64,000 nucleotides of DNA from Alectoria sarmentosa (taxonomy: Eukaryota; Ascomycota; Lecanoromycetes; Lecanorales; Parmeliaceae): contig WOGZ01000015.1 of assembly GCA_009733775.1 (NCBI GenBank), positions 186,001 through 250,000 on the forward strand, written 5' to 3'. The translations under genes were made by a program, and so were the position numbers. This document shows positions 1-12,600 of this stretch, one piece after another (within the stretch, counting starts at the first letter, position 1; the number at the start of each line of letters is the position of its first letter). Below the pieces are notes generated by a model. It was not told where the DNA came from. It did no database searches and saw only the letters and a list, made by a program, of their open reading frames with translations.

Positions 1-1
1 G

Positions 2-58
2 CCCATATCGCCTTATCCTCATTATCAACGTTAGGTTCTCACCCCGAAATCGCGTATA
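2..58 (+). repeat. 57-bp dispersed repeat, left copy
   Basis: This matches 22395-22451 in the same orientation at 52 of 57 positions by eye. All but one of the differences are C/T or G/A. Both copies lie next to runs of the motif agcggag (read as ctccgct at the right copy). The two copies bracket the AT-rich block and the Gag relic. They could be parts of long terminal repeats or members of a dispersed repeat family. Confidence 0.75.
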
Positions 59-111
59 GATATGTTATTTCGGAGCCAATATAGGTGCTCTTGAGGAGCG
101 GAGCGGAGAGT
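59..111 (+). repeat. Direct repeat with agcggag tail, copy 1
   Basis: The segment starting agatatgt, with the core tataggtgctcttgag and a run of agcggag, recurs at 503-568 with a few substitutions. It directly follows the 57-bp repeat, so the two may form one repeat unit. Confidence 0.75.
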
Positions 112-409
112 GAGAAAAGTTTGTCTGATTTAATTGATGCTCTTATGCGCTCATGCCATGCTTTTATGCTCCCTGCTCCATGCTCAAACTTCTCCTTTAA
201 TGCTTTATAATCAATGCTCATATTTAATTTCATCGATGCCCATAAATAAGAAAATTTAAATGATCCAACTTATGTTTTTATATTCTCATATTTTCATGTT
301 CATGCTTTATACTTTTGCTTCTCCTCTCAATCGATGCCCGATGCCCATATTTATGCCCTACCCATATTCATGCCTTATTTATCGTTTATCGTCTTATAAA
401 TGCTTTTAT

Positions 410-449
410 AAAGCGAAGCGAAGCGAAACGGAGAATGAGAGAAATGTAT
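410..449 (+). repeat. Partial copy of the agcggag-tail repeat
   Basis: The run gcgaagcgaagcgaaacgg followed by agaatgagagaaatgtat matches the tail of the copies at 59-111 and 503-568. Here G-to-A changes turn agcggag into agcgaag. Confidence 0.55.
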
Positions 450-502
450 ATTTTATGCTCTGATGCTTCCATGTCCATGCTTATGCTTCATGCCCATATC
501 TC

Positions 503-568
503 AGATATGTCGTTTCGGAGCCGATATAGGTGCTCTTGAGTAGCGGAGCGGAGCGGAGCGGAGAATGA
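503..568 (+). repeat. Direct repeat with agcggag tail, copy 2
   Basis: Second copy of the segment at 59-111, with the agcggag run expanded to about four units. Copy number of the 5-6 bp unit differs between copies, which suggests slippage. Confidence 0.75.
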
Positions 569-592
569 AAGAGTGAAAGAAGTGTATATTTA

Positions 593-940
593 ATGCTTTT
601 ATGTTTCATGTTTTATGTTTTATGCTCCTGCTTATGCTTTTTCTCTTCATGTTGCCATGTTCATGTTTCATGCTCTTGTTTCTCCTTTCAATGCTTCCTG
701 CTCCCATGCTCTCTGCTCCCATGCTCCCTGCTCCATGCTCCATCGATGCTCCATCGATGCTCCATGCCCATGCCCCCTGCCCCCTGCCCCCTGCCCCATG
801 CTCCATGCCCCATGCCCCATGCTCCATGCTTCATGCTCCATGCCCCATGCCCCATGCCCCATGCATGCTCCTGCCCATGCTTCTCCTCTCAATCGATGCC
901 CATGCCCATGCCCATGCCCATCGCCCATGCCCATCCTCAT
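593..940. repeat. C-rich short tandem repeats (ccatgc-type)
   Basis: Dense variants of tgctccatgcccc and of the hexamer ccatgc fill this region. The purest stretch lies near 896-935, and there is a gccccct run near 770-795. Every frame on both strands stays open for 70-200 codons, because the unit carries no stop in any frame. The apparent proteins (Met/Pro/Cys/His-rich or Gly/His/Met-rich) are therefore artefacts. The region is GC-rich inside an AT-rich block, so it either escaped the point mutation or expanded after it. Confidence 0.8.
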
Positions 941-2117
941 CCAGCTGGCCTATTCATAATTCTTTCTTCATTATCATATGATTTGACGATGTTGATTCTG
1001 ACTTCGTTGATATATCTTTCATTTGCGTTTTTATCCTTTATTTTAAGTTTTAAAGATATTGCGTTTATTCATTTCGCAATTTGTGTTTTTGATTATTTTC
1101 GTGATATTTTTGAAAAGTTAACACGTATATTTAATGAACATTTTCATTATTTTAATATAAATCGTTTATTTTACGTTCCGCTTCATCGCGTTAAATATAA
1201 ATGAAATTATATTATTTTTAAATAACGATAAGATGTTTTGAGAGAATTAAATTTTTCGTAAAATTAATATTGAATTTTTTAAATAAAATAATGTTGAAGA
1301 ATTTATTATTTTCGTGATGATTTTATTATGATTTAATATTTGATTTGATTCGAATAAATGATATTAATAAATTATTTTTTTAAGATGTTGAACTTTGATT
1401 TTTAAATTTTCAACATTTATTTTCGATGCGCAACTTATTTTTAAGCGTTGAACATTTTCTTTTAAGATTTTCGAGGTTTTTCGAAATTCGATTCGATTTA
1501 ATTGCGCGATAATAAATTATAAAATTTAAATTTGATTATTATTAATAATTTTATCATTTTTGATTTTTAATGAAAATATATTAATATCGTTGATAAGAGA
1601 GTTGCGCGACGTTTGATTTTGATTAATTAAATTAAATGCGAAGATAATTTCAAATTGAAATTGAGATTTCTCTTAAAATTGAGTGTCGTGAATTAAAATA
1701 TTTATATTCGAATTAAATTGTAATGATGAAAATATTAAATTAATATTCTTTTCAACGTTCTTTATTTTCGAAGATTGATAAATTTAAAGATGAGAAATTT
1801 GAATATAACGTTAATAAGATTTTTGTAAATGATTGAAAAATAATATATTAAATCGATAACATTAATTTAAATAGGGTTAATGATTTCGTTATATTTTTTG
1901 AATTGAGCGTTGCGATGTGTGAAACAAAAACGAGATTTATGATTCTTTTCAAATTCTTTTATATAAAAACTTTTCGCGCATTAACAATCTTTGTTAATAA
2001 TCGTTTGATATTTATTTAATTATTTGCATATATGATCAATGAGCGAAAGAATTAACATTTCGATTTGTTTTTATAAACAATAGAATTTCTTTTTTCGTTT
2101 TAATTTTTTTTGATATA

Positions 2118-2215
2118 TATATTGAAAAGGAAAAAGAAAAGAGAAAGAAAAGAGAAAAGAGAAAGAAAAGAAGATCATAAATTTCGAAATAAAACAAAGA
2201 AAAGAGAAGAAAGCG
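2118..2215 (+). repeat. Purine-rich (GAAA/AGAAAG) tract
   Basis: About 100 bases are nearly pure A/G with agaaa and gaaaaga units. This is simple-sequence DNA. The overlapping 65-codon Lys/Arg/Glu-rich frame is a by-product. Confidence 0.7.
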
Positions 2216-2365
2216 AGGGTGTGATTAGAAATCGATGCTTTCGAGATATATTTATATTAAGTTGTTCAACGGAGAATCAAAGCAGAATTGATAAATCATG
2301 CGAATAATGTCGTAGTGGCATTTCTGTCGTAGCTTTAAAGCTTTGCGGTTTCAATGAAAGCTCGT

Positions 2366-2387
2366 CGATATATATAAATATATATCG
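2366..2387. other. Perfect AT-rich palindrome
   Basis: Ten-base arms (cgatatatat and its complement) flank a 2-base spacer, so a small hairpin or cruciform could form. The surrounding 2300-2420 stretch is less AT-rich than its neighbours and could be a fragment of older sequence. No gene is attached to it. Confidence 0.6.
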
Positions 2388-2995
2388 TGAGCCTGAGAGC
2401 AAGGATTCAAAATTTCCTCGAATGATTGCATAATATGTTTATTTATCGGAAATTTGCTATGTCTTCTTCATAGTTTATCGATGAAGACTTTATTACTGTG
2501 TTGAGATTGTAACGTCGATATATATTATTAAATGTGAGATTGAAAGTAAGCAAAAAAGAATGTTTACGCTTTTGTGTAATTAATTAAAAAAAATGTTATA
2601 TATTTCATATTAAGAGCTTTAATAAATAATAATCGTAAACAAAATTCTTTATAACGAAATATATTGATTGATAATAAAGACTTTTTTTTATGATTTTAAT
2701 GTGTGTAAAGATAACATTTTTATTGTATTAAAATCATTTGATTATTAATTAAATCAAATATAACGATCATAATTATCGTTATCGTTATTATTTTTTATTT
2801 CATTCTCGTCGTCTCGCCGCGCTTTATCCTTATTGCGTTTTTTTTATATCGAATTTTTTAAAGGGCGAGAGAAAAACGATTAATTATTACATTATTTAAT
2901 TCGCTTAATAAACGTCAAAATGGTTGATTGACGTCTTATATTAATTATTTTAACGTATTATTTACATTTCTACATCGTTCTTTATAATAATTTTA

Positions 2996-3570
2996 ACCTT
3001 GCGATAATTTTGATCTTATGATGATTTTGATCTTATAATGATTGTGATTTTGATCTTACAATGATAATGACTTTGATCTCGTAATAACTTATGTTTTATA
3101 ATAGCTTTGATCTTATAATGATTTTAATTTACAATGATTTTGATTTTGCAATGGTTTTGGTCTTCAATGGTTTTGGTCTTCAATGATTTTGATTTTCAGT
3201 GATTTTGATTTCCAGTGGCTTTGGTCTCACAATGACAATGACTTTGGTCTTGCAGCGGCTTTGGTCTTGCAGTGGTTTTTTGTTGCATTGGTTTTGGTCT
3301 TCAATGGCTTTGATTTCGTAATGATAAGGGCTTTGGTCTTGCAGTGGCTTTGGTCTTGCAGTGGCTTTGGTCTTGTAGCGGCTTTGGTCTTGCAGCGGCT
3401 TTGGTCTTGCAATGACTTTGGTCTTGCAATGGCTTTGATTTTGCAATGGTTTGTGTTTTGCAATGGTTTGATCTTATAATGGTTTTTTTTGCAATGGTTT
3501 TGATCTTCAGTGGCTTTGTTTGGTCTTGCAATAATTGTGATATTGCAATGATCTAAATTGACAATGATTC
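2996..3570 (+). repeat. 17-bp minisatellite with mutated flanks
   Basis: The unit ggctttggtcttgcagt is repeated head to tail, with near-perfect copies at about 3330-3430. Outward, copies change to forms such as gattttgatcttataat, which are C-to-T and G-to-A changes. A 17-bp unit cycles through all frames, so three overlapping minus-strand frames give a Lys/Thr/Gln/Pro-rich peptide with a 17-residue period. I do not consider them genes. Confidence 0.85.
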
Positions 3571-3862
3571 TGAAGGCTTTTGTTACTCACCTTCATTTTT
3601 CATGTTGAAATCTACTCGATCTATTCGCTTCCTCATTATAATTTATTATAACATCTTCATTCATATTTTGATTGCAAACATTTAATTAAGAACGAAAAAG
3701 TTGATAAAATTCTTCGCCCGTTAAACAAAATAATAATAATTAACTTTTTTTATTCAATTTACTTTCTCCTCCCTTCTCTCTCATATCTCTTTCTTTTAAT
3801 GTTATCATTTTTGATACATTGATGAATTTTGTTTTGTTACAATTGTTATGAGATGAAAAAGT

Positions 3863-4080
3863 GTTTTGTTGATATTCGAGCTGGCAATGCAGGTCAAAAA
3901 AGGAATATATTTTATTGTTATTCGAGTTGACAATGCAGGTCAAAAGAGAGATATATTATGTTATTGTTCAAGTTGACAATGCAGATCAAAAAGAATATAT
4001 ATTATGTTATTATTCGAATTGATAATGTAAGTTAAAAGGTAAATATGTTTTATTGTTATTCGAATTGATAATGAAATCTA
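3863..4080 (+). repeat. 46-bp tandem repeat, five copies
   Basis: The anchor ggcaatgcaggtcaaa and its variants start at 3883, 3929, 3975, 4021 and 4067, exactly 46 bases apart. The copies accumulate transitions from left to right: ggcaatgcagg, gacaatgcagg, gacaatgcaga, then gataatgtaag. Confidence 0.85.
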
Positions 4081-7000
4081 ATGAGTTAAATATAAGGCTT
4101 CTTGAAAAAATGACGTATTTGTAACTTTAGAAAATAAAAATCATTATTTCATTGTTCAATTTGACTCAATGCTTCATTATGCGCTTTATAAAAATTGATT
4201 TTTGAAATATGAATAATTAAATAAAGCGTTGAGCGTGAAGCGAGCGTTAAGTAATGTTAAGATTAATTAATATATCAAAATTATGAGATTTTTAACATTC
4301 GATAATGAGTTAACAGAAATTAATGCTTTTTTTCATCGAATATAAATAATAAATATGTGCGTCGTTAAGTGAATTGCGATATAGAAAAGGAAAATTTTAT
4401 TTATTAATTATTAAAATACGATTTTATCTTTTATTATATAAAATAATTAAATATTGCTTATATCTTTTTTATTTATTTCTTATTTTCTTTTCATTATTCT
4501 TTTAAATGTGTTTAAAACCTCGATTATTCATTTTGAAATTCGTTTATTATTAAACGAGATTCGTTAAATTCAAATACGAAATAAAAGAGATTTTTATAAA
4601 ATTAAAAGTTTTTTTAAGAATTATATTATTAAAATAAAATGAATAAAAGAAATTTTTGATAAAATAAAACGTCGTCGATAATGTTAAACAACTTTTAAAA
4701 CATCGCGAAACGCTTATTATATTATCAATCTCTTAATCTTATAATATATATAATTTATAATTTTAAATTATTTATATAAATTTTATATCACCTTCGTGAT
4801 TTTATTTCAAAATTCATTTACATTTTTTTATATTATCGTTTTATTAATGTATTAATATTTGAAATTTCAATTTCGCGATTCGTTAATTAATGTAATACGT
4901 AAATGAAATTGTATATGTATTAAAATTGTAAAAAAAAACGATATGTTTTATGTGCGAGATTCAATTCGAAGATTATTTATAATAATCGAAAAATGAGATA
5001 TAAACATTAATATCATAAATAATCATTGAAAAATCGAATTTAAATTGAAATTATAAATTTAATAATTTAATTGAAAGTCAAAAAGAAGCTCGATTGAAAA
5101 GATTAATGTTAATATCAAATAAAAAAAAATGTGAATCGTTTATCAAATTGAATTTAAGAATATTGAAATATCTTTTAAATAATTATGTTTAATTCGATCG
5201 CGATTTTATTGATTATTTTCGTTAATATTTAAACGTTAAAAGATTTATTTCATTTATATATAAATGTTTTATTATATAATATAAAATTATAAAACTTATT
5301 CGATTTAACGCGATTAAATTTATAATTAAATTAACATTATTAAATCAAATTATATAAAATAATCACACATTATTTTTTAATAAACGTTTATACGTCACAT
5401 TACGTAACGTCGTATAAAAAATTCAAAATCGTTTATTTTCTTTTAATCGTTTATGAGAAATTTTATATTTAGATTTTTTGCATTTATTATAATTTTGAAT
5501 AATGTTTTTTAAATTATTTAAATAAAGCTTTTTTATTTTATTATTTTGTTAATAACGTATTTTTGAGCGATAAAAATAATATGTTTAAGATTTTCGTTTT
5601 TAAGGGCTTTTTTATTGTTTTATAATAATTTTTTAAATGTGTAAAACATTTTTAATAATTTCTTATAAAATGATAAAAAGCGAATCTTAAAATCTCGATT
5701 CGCATATTTTAAAATTCGAAATTTTTATGTTAAACGTCGATTCGAAAGATGAAAGTCTTAAATTAAATTTATAATAAATATGAAATATTTAATCTCAATA
5801 ATTCGAATATAACAAAATAACATTAAAATCTTAACGTCGTTAAATGCGAATATATAAATATTAAAATCGAAATTTAAAAAAATCGTCATCGAATTTATAA
5901 ACGTTTTGAGAACAATTTATAAATAATAATTAAAATAATTAATAATAAACGTGATTGTTTTATGATTTTTCATTATTATTATTTACGAATTATTATTAAA
6001 TAAATTTCTCTTTTACATTTTTTTGATTATAAATGTTTTATTTTTCGTCTTCGTAGGCGATAATTTATAAATATAAAAATTCAAATTCGAATTTTGAATT
6101 CGCCTTTTTTCATTATAAATTAAATTAATGTGAAATAAAATTATCAACATTATATCGTCGACAATTATAACATTTTATTAATTTAATTCGTTAAAAATGT
6201 TTTTAATTATTTAAATAAAAATTGCGATTAAAAACGCATCGTTAATATAAAATAAAAATGTAAATAATCTCAATTCGTTTAACATTTTAATTATTATTTC
6301 GATTAATTATTTATATTAATATATTATGATGTTGAAATGAAAAGAATTTTTTTTTAACGCAATTTATAAATAAAGAATCTTTAAAAACTTAAAGAAATTA
6401 ATCAAAAATCTTTCATTTTTATTATTAAATTCACGTATTCGAATATAAATCTCATCGTTGAAAATCGCGATATCAATGTTTAATTTCACAACGATATCAC
6501 GATTTATTAAATCGTTTTTTATTTTTATATCACGCATTAATCGACGCAATTTCATATATGAAAATTTTCGATACATCAAATAAATTCGAAAAACGATTGA
6601 AATATAATGAGAATCGTGAAATATTTCAAAAACGTTAATGATATTATTATCATCATTATTAAGATTTAAATAAAAAAATTTATCATAATTTGAAAATTAA
6701 TTCTCACTTTAATGAAGAAAAAATAACATTAATAATGAAATTAATTAAAATTAAAAATTTTTAAATCTTTCGAAATTATTCGATTCATCAAAATAAATGT
6801 TATAATTAATACGTTAAACATTTATTAAACATTTGAAAAGGTTGTTAAAGTTTGATACGAGTATTATAATGTTTCTCGAAACGACGTATATTGAAGTTGC
6901 TCATATAATTTTCGTCGATATCAACGAAAATTAATACGCAGATATAAAGATAATGAATGAAAAGTTATTAAAATATCGACGAAATTTCTCGTGTTAGATT

Positions 7001-7540
7001 TACGATGTGACGATTTCATTTTGAAAAACAAGATTTTTTGATTTTAATGATTTGATTTCGTTAATTAAATTATTTTTAATGATTTGAAACATAATTAAAC
7101 GCGCTTTTCGTTATCAAACTCGATATTTATTTTATTTCGACATTATTTTATATTAATTATCTCGCAATAAATTAAAGACGATTTTTTATAATTAAAATTT
7201 CGAATTTTTAAGCGATAAAAGATTATGTTAATTAATACGTTGATTAAAATTTAAGATGAAAATAAGCGATTATTTGCATTTGTTAAATTAATATCATTTT
7301 TTTCGTTAATATATATAATAAATCAAATCGTTAATAATTCTCAATATGAAAATTATAAAAGTCTTTATTAATTAAATCATTATTTATATTTTTTTTTATT
7401 GATTAAACGAAGAGCGTGATTTTAAAGCGCGAATAAGGTTTTATAATTAATTATAAATAATGTAAAGAATTGAAAACTTTTGATAAGCGAATGAATGCAA
7501 ATTGTGATCGATTATTGATAACGAAGTAATGAGGCGAGTT

Positions 7541-7680
7541 ATCAGGGTCATATAAATGTTAAAGCTGAGGCACTATTAGGGCAAATAGAGGTATAAAAGT
7601 TACAGTCAGATGTCGTTTGCCGGAAAGCTTATTTTGACAATCACACATAAATCACGAAAAAGCACAATATACTTACAAAT
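7541..7680. other. Island with retained CpA in AT-rich block
   Basis: This roughly 140-base stretch has many CpA/TpG dinucleotides (cagggtca, gaggcact, cagtcag, caatcacaca) and is clearly less A/T-rich than the sequence around it. No frame, tRNA fold or repeat partner was recognised. It may be a late insertion or a unique fragment that escaped mutation. Confidence 0.5.
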
Positions 7681-9299
7681 TGTATTTTTTGTATTTTTAA
7701 TATATTTATTCATTATTAATTTAAAGATTAATTATAAAAAACTTACATTTTTGATTTAGCACTTAATTAGATTCTCGCATTGCAATAAATTAATGAACGA
7801 ATAAACATATTTCGTCTTTCTGATTGGCATTTTTGTGTTATTATATTTCGTTAAATATGATTAATAATGAAGATCTCAATTTAATACGTCTTATCAAAAA
7901 AAGGTTGAATTTTTCATTTGACGAAATTTATTTATCGTAAAATTGTTTTTTTTATCATCATTATTATAATTGAATTAATATATTTTTTATAAATTTTTGA
8001 TTCGCATTATTTCTATAAAACGCGCATTTATTAAAACATTTTTATATGTTTATATCAAATGAATTCAAAAAGCGATGATTTTATATTAATTTCGAATTCG
8101 TTTATAAAATTTATAAATGAATTTGAATTTTTTTTTCTTTCGAATAAATATAATTTATATAATCAAAAAATATAATTATGTTCGAATAAATAAAAAGATA
8201 TAAAAAAATTACGTTTTATATATAATATAATGTTAACGTTTCGATTGCGATATAAAAAAAACGATTTTCAAACTCTTTATTTAACGTAATATCGCGAATT
8301 GAATTTAATAAATTTCAAATGTAAAGAGCGTAACATATTATAAAAATTAATTTAAATTATTATATTAATTTAAATAATTATCATTTATTTGCATTAAATA
8401 TAATGAATTATATTTGAAATTGAAATAATGTTTTAACACATTTATAATGTTTTGTTAACGAAATCGACGAGCTTCGCGATAACAATTTTGACGATTTAAA
8501 TTGACGTCGATGATTTCGTATATGATATAAATGAGATAATAATCGTGATGATATGTGTAAAAGAAATTCATGAGAGCGTAATTATTATATTTAATAAAAT
8601 TATCGAATTGAATTTCATTTCGTAATTATGAATTGAATTATATTCGAACTCTTATTATTGTTATTTTATGATCATATATTGAAAAAAACGCATAAGAAAT
8701 GTTAAAAACGATATGATTTTTTTCGTTTTAAATGATTTTAATCATAATATTTAAGAATTTTAAAATTTTATACGTTTTAAAGATTAAAATGTAAATGTTT
8801 TTATATTTTAATGTTACGTTTTATTACGTTAAAAGACCTTTATAAAAGTTCTCAAATTTCATTTTGCCTTTCATTTTAAATTAATTTATTTCACACATTT
8901 GATTAAAAAACCTTTTCGATTTTTTGATTGAATAAAATGATATCAAATTATTATTAAAGGTTTATAGCGCTCGACTTATTATGTTATAAAACAATTTTCA
9001 TTTGCGTTTAAATGCGGCGATGATTATAATCGAGATAAATTGCGATAATATTTTTAAAATCATTTTATTATTAAATATCACGTTTAAATCTTAAATAATT
9101 AAATTTTCAAAATTATTAAATTTAATTTAAATTGTTATTAAAAAGGCGAATAAAATATTCGATTTATTGAAATAATTAATTAAATGATTAACGTTATAAA
9201 ATATAAAATTTTGTGTTATATTGAAATTAAAAATTATAAAAATTTAAGTTATATTTTAATAAATAAATAAGAAATTGATCGTTCGAAAAAATGTTTGCG

Positions 9300-9650
9300 A
9301 TATGAAATTTATAATTAAATAATAATTTTAAGATATAAAAGTCGTTATATAATTATCTTTATATGAGAAAGAGTTTATAATTAAATATTAATTTTAAAAT
9401 ATAAAAATCATTATATAATTATCTTCGTATAAAAAAGAATTTATAATTAAATGTTGATTTTGAGATATAAGAATTATTATATGATTGTCTTTATATAAGA
9501 AAAGACTTATAATTAAATATTAATTTTAAAATATAAAAATCGTTATATAATTATCTTCGTATGAAAAAGAATTTATGATTGAATATTGACTTTAAAATAT
9601 AAAATTCGTTATATAATTAATTTTGAATGAGAAAAAGTTCATTATTTGAT
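9300..9650 (+). repeat. 66-bp tandem repeat, about six copies
   Basis: The anchor tttataattaaat and its variants begin at 9308, 9374, 9440, 9506, 9572 and, degenerate, 9638. The spacing is exactly 66 bases, and most differences between copies are transitions. The unit length is a multiple of three, but stops occur in the frames I checked, so no protein repeat is proposed. Confidence 0.8.
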
Positions 9651-12600
9651 CGAATTTTTATAAATTAAGATTTGAGATTTGATTGTAAACTCGTGATATG
9701 AAACTTTTTATTCGATTTATGTTAATGAAATAATTTAAGATCTGCGTGAAATTTTATAATAAAGAATTTATCATTTGATCGAGATTTTATAATATAAAAT
9801 TGAATAATTCGTTAAAGTTAACGAATTAATATAAGATTTAATGAATAATATCGAATTCGAAAAAAAAAAAATTTAAGATTTGATTAATTTTAAATAATGA
9901 TGAATGCATTTGAGAAGTGAATGTGATTGATTCTTTTATCGAATAATTGCGAGATGTTATTAATTCATTAATAAATTATGCGTTTATTATATTCAATTTG
10001 TTATCGATAATAAATATGATGATCGCGTTGATATTTATATTAATTGCGAAAAACATTTAAATAAATTCGAAGATTATAAAAATTTACGATAACGCGATTA
10101 AATTGTTATCTTTTAATAATGTTGAAAAAATCGATATATAATGCGTGTATTTTATTTTAAATATAAACATCGTTATCAAAATAATATTATTATTAAAATT
10201 ATTTCATAATGAATTATGAATATTATAATTAAAATCTTTAATTTTAAAAGTTATTATAAAGTGATTATTATTAATTTTATATTTTTTATTAATATATTAT
10301 TTGAAATTAAAAAGCGTGTTATATTTTTTATTGCATTTTATATTAATACGAAAATCGTAATAATTATAAATATTTGATATTGAATTGAACGATGTTGAAA
10401 ATAACTTAAATTGTATAAAATTTATTATAACACGTTTAATAATCGAGCTTAATGAAAAAATATTAATTTAATTAATAAGTTTTAAATATAAATAATAAAA
10501 GATTGAAATTAATAAAGAGCGAAAGTTTAAAAAAAATAAATCGCGATAAATAATATTAAAGAAGCATTTATATTTAAGGGAATTCGATCGATATTATGAT
10601 TTAAATTAAATAACGAACATCATAATCATCGTTTTTATATATTAAAGATAATATTAAATTGCGATAAATCTTTTATCATTATATCGATATATCGTTTAAT
10701 GTTGTCTTAAGATAATAAGTCTTTGATTTTGAAATGTCTTAAAAAATTATATTTAAATTTGATTAAAAGTTTTTTTTTATTATTTTTTATGTTTTATATC
10801 GTGAATGCAATTTAAAAAAATTTTAAATTTTGACTCGCACGTTTCAAAAAGCTTTTTCGTTTTAAAAGATTCATTTATTTTAAAAGATTTATTCGCTCAG
10901 AAAAGACTTATATCAAATTTTAATAATTTTTTAATTATTATAAATATAAAAATTGATTAAAAACGCGAAATTTTGACGATATTTTTTTTAATATCAAATT
11001 TTAAATCATTTTTCATTAATTATATTATTAATATATATCGTTATATAAAGTTTAAATTTTTTAAATATTTTCATTTTCTTATTCGATTTTGCTTTTATCT
11101 TATAAAATCGCTTATTAAATAATCTTTTTTATATAATTTTCTTAATAAAAAATTTCATTTTAATGATTTTGTTTATTAATGTTATTTAACGTTCTGCTTA
11201 ATAATAAATAATGATTAATTTAAATCAATTTAAAATCGAAAAAAATTAAAATTAAAAGTTTTAACGTTATATAAAGGCTTAAAACTTTAATTCGAATAAA
11301 ACATTTATTAAAAAAAATGATATCGTGTATTAAGATTTATCTTATCACAATAAACATAAATAAAATAAAAAAAAAGTTTATAACATAATTTATAACGTTT
11401 TTATAAAATATATTGATCTCAATTATGATTATAAATGAAATTAAAAGAATATGTTAAATTGTTAAATAAACGTTAATTAACGCGAAAAACAAAATCGATT
11501 TTCTTATCACATAATCGATTTCAAATATAAATCAAAATGTCTTTAAATTAAATAAATCTGATATTAAATTATTTAAAAAACTTATTATAAATATCTTTTT
11601 CAAACGTAAAACGAAATGCGTCGCGATTAAAGTGAATAAAAAACGATATGCGAATAAAACTCGCATTGACTTTTAAACTTATAAAATTTAAACGCATCAT
11701 CGATAAAATTTAAAATATGAATCGTTCGATAAGGGTTATAACGATTCGAATGTTTGATGTTATTCATTGTTTTTAAGTTTATATTCTTATTTTCTTTTAA
11801 CAAAATTAATTTAATTTGAGATAATATAATCAAAATTGACGACGATTAAAGATAAGAAATTAATTTTTATTAAAAAGAGGGAAAGGGCGGGCGTTATTTA
11901 TTACATTCGTAATTAATAAAATCATATAACATTATCGATTTTAAATATTATTCAAATTGCGAATGTGATTCATTTTTATTTATATCGTTTATCGCGTTAT
12001 ATTTTTAAGATTTTTATTAACGTTTTTTAATTTGCAATGTCGTTTTAAAAATATTATAAAACCTTTATTATCTTATTTCGATTTTTTTTATATAAGTTTT
12101 TTTATAATATTTCAAAAAGGTCAAATTTTGAATGTTATATATTTAATATACGATTTATCAATTTTCTTTTAACACATAAATCAAAACATTTTAATAAATT
12201 CTTTATATAATTAAGTCGTTTTATGTTGTATAAAGAAGTTTAAATAAACATTTTTAAAATCTTTATTAATAATCATTTACATTTTTTTAAATAAAAATTA
12301 ATGTGATTATATTATTTAAGTTAAAGCATATCGAATAGATTCTCGATTTTTATATTAAAATGTTATTAATATTCGCACACGATAACGTATTATAAATAAT
12401 TATCAACAATTTATATAAATGAGAATTCGAATCGCGTGATAACACAATAAAAAAATTAAAAAAAAAGATAAAGAAAATCATATTTGTTATTGAATTTAAA
12501 TAATAAAAATATGAATTTGATTATAATCTTTATCGTCGTTAAATTTTTTCATAAAATGATAATTTATTAATAATTGAGATAAGATAAATAATGAGATTTT

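Noticed and set aside
593..1204. 203-codon plus-strand ORF and overlapping ORFs on both strands
   Set aside because: All frames are open because of the simple repeat; composition is repeat-driven and no start or splice context supports a gene.
3180..3531. Three overlapping minus-strand ORFs rich in KTKA/RPKPLQDQS units
   Set aside because: They are frame-shifted readings of one 17-bp minisatellite and not a repeat protein under selection.
6364..6579. 71-codon minus-strand ORF
   Set aside because: AT-driven Ile/Lys/Asn composition, no family features.
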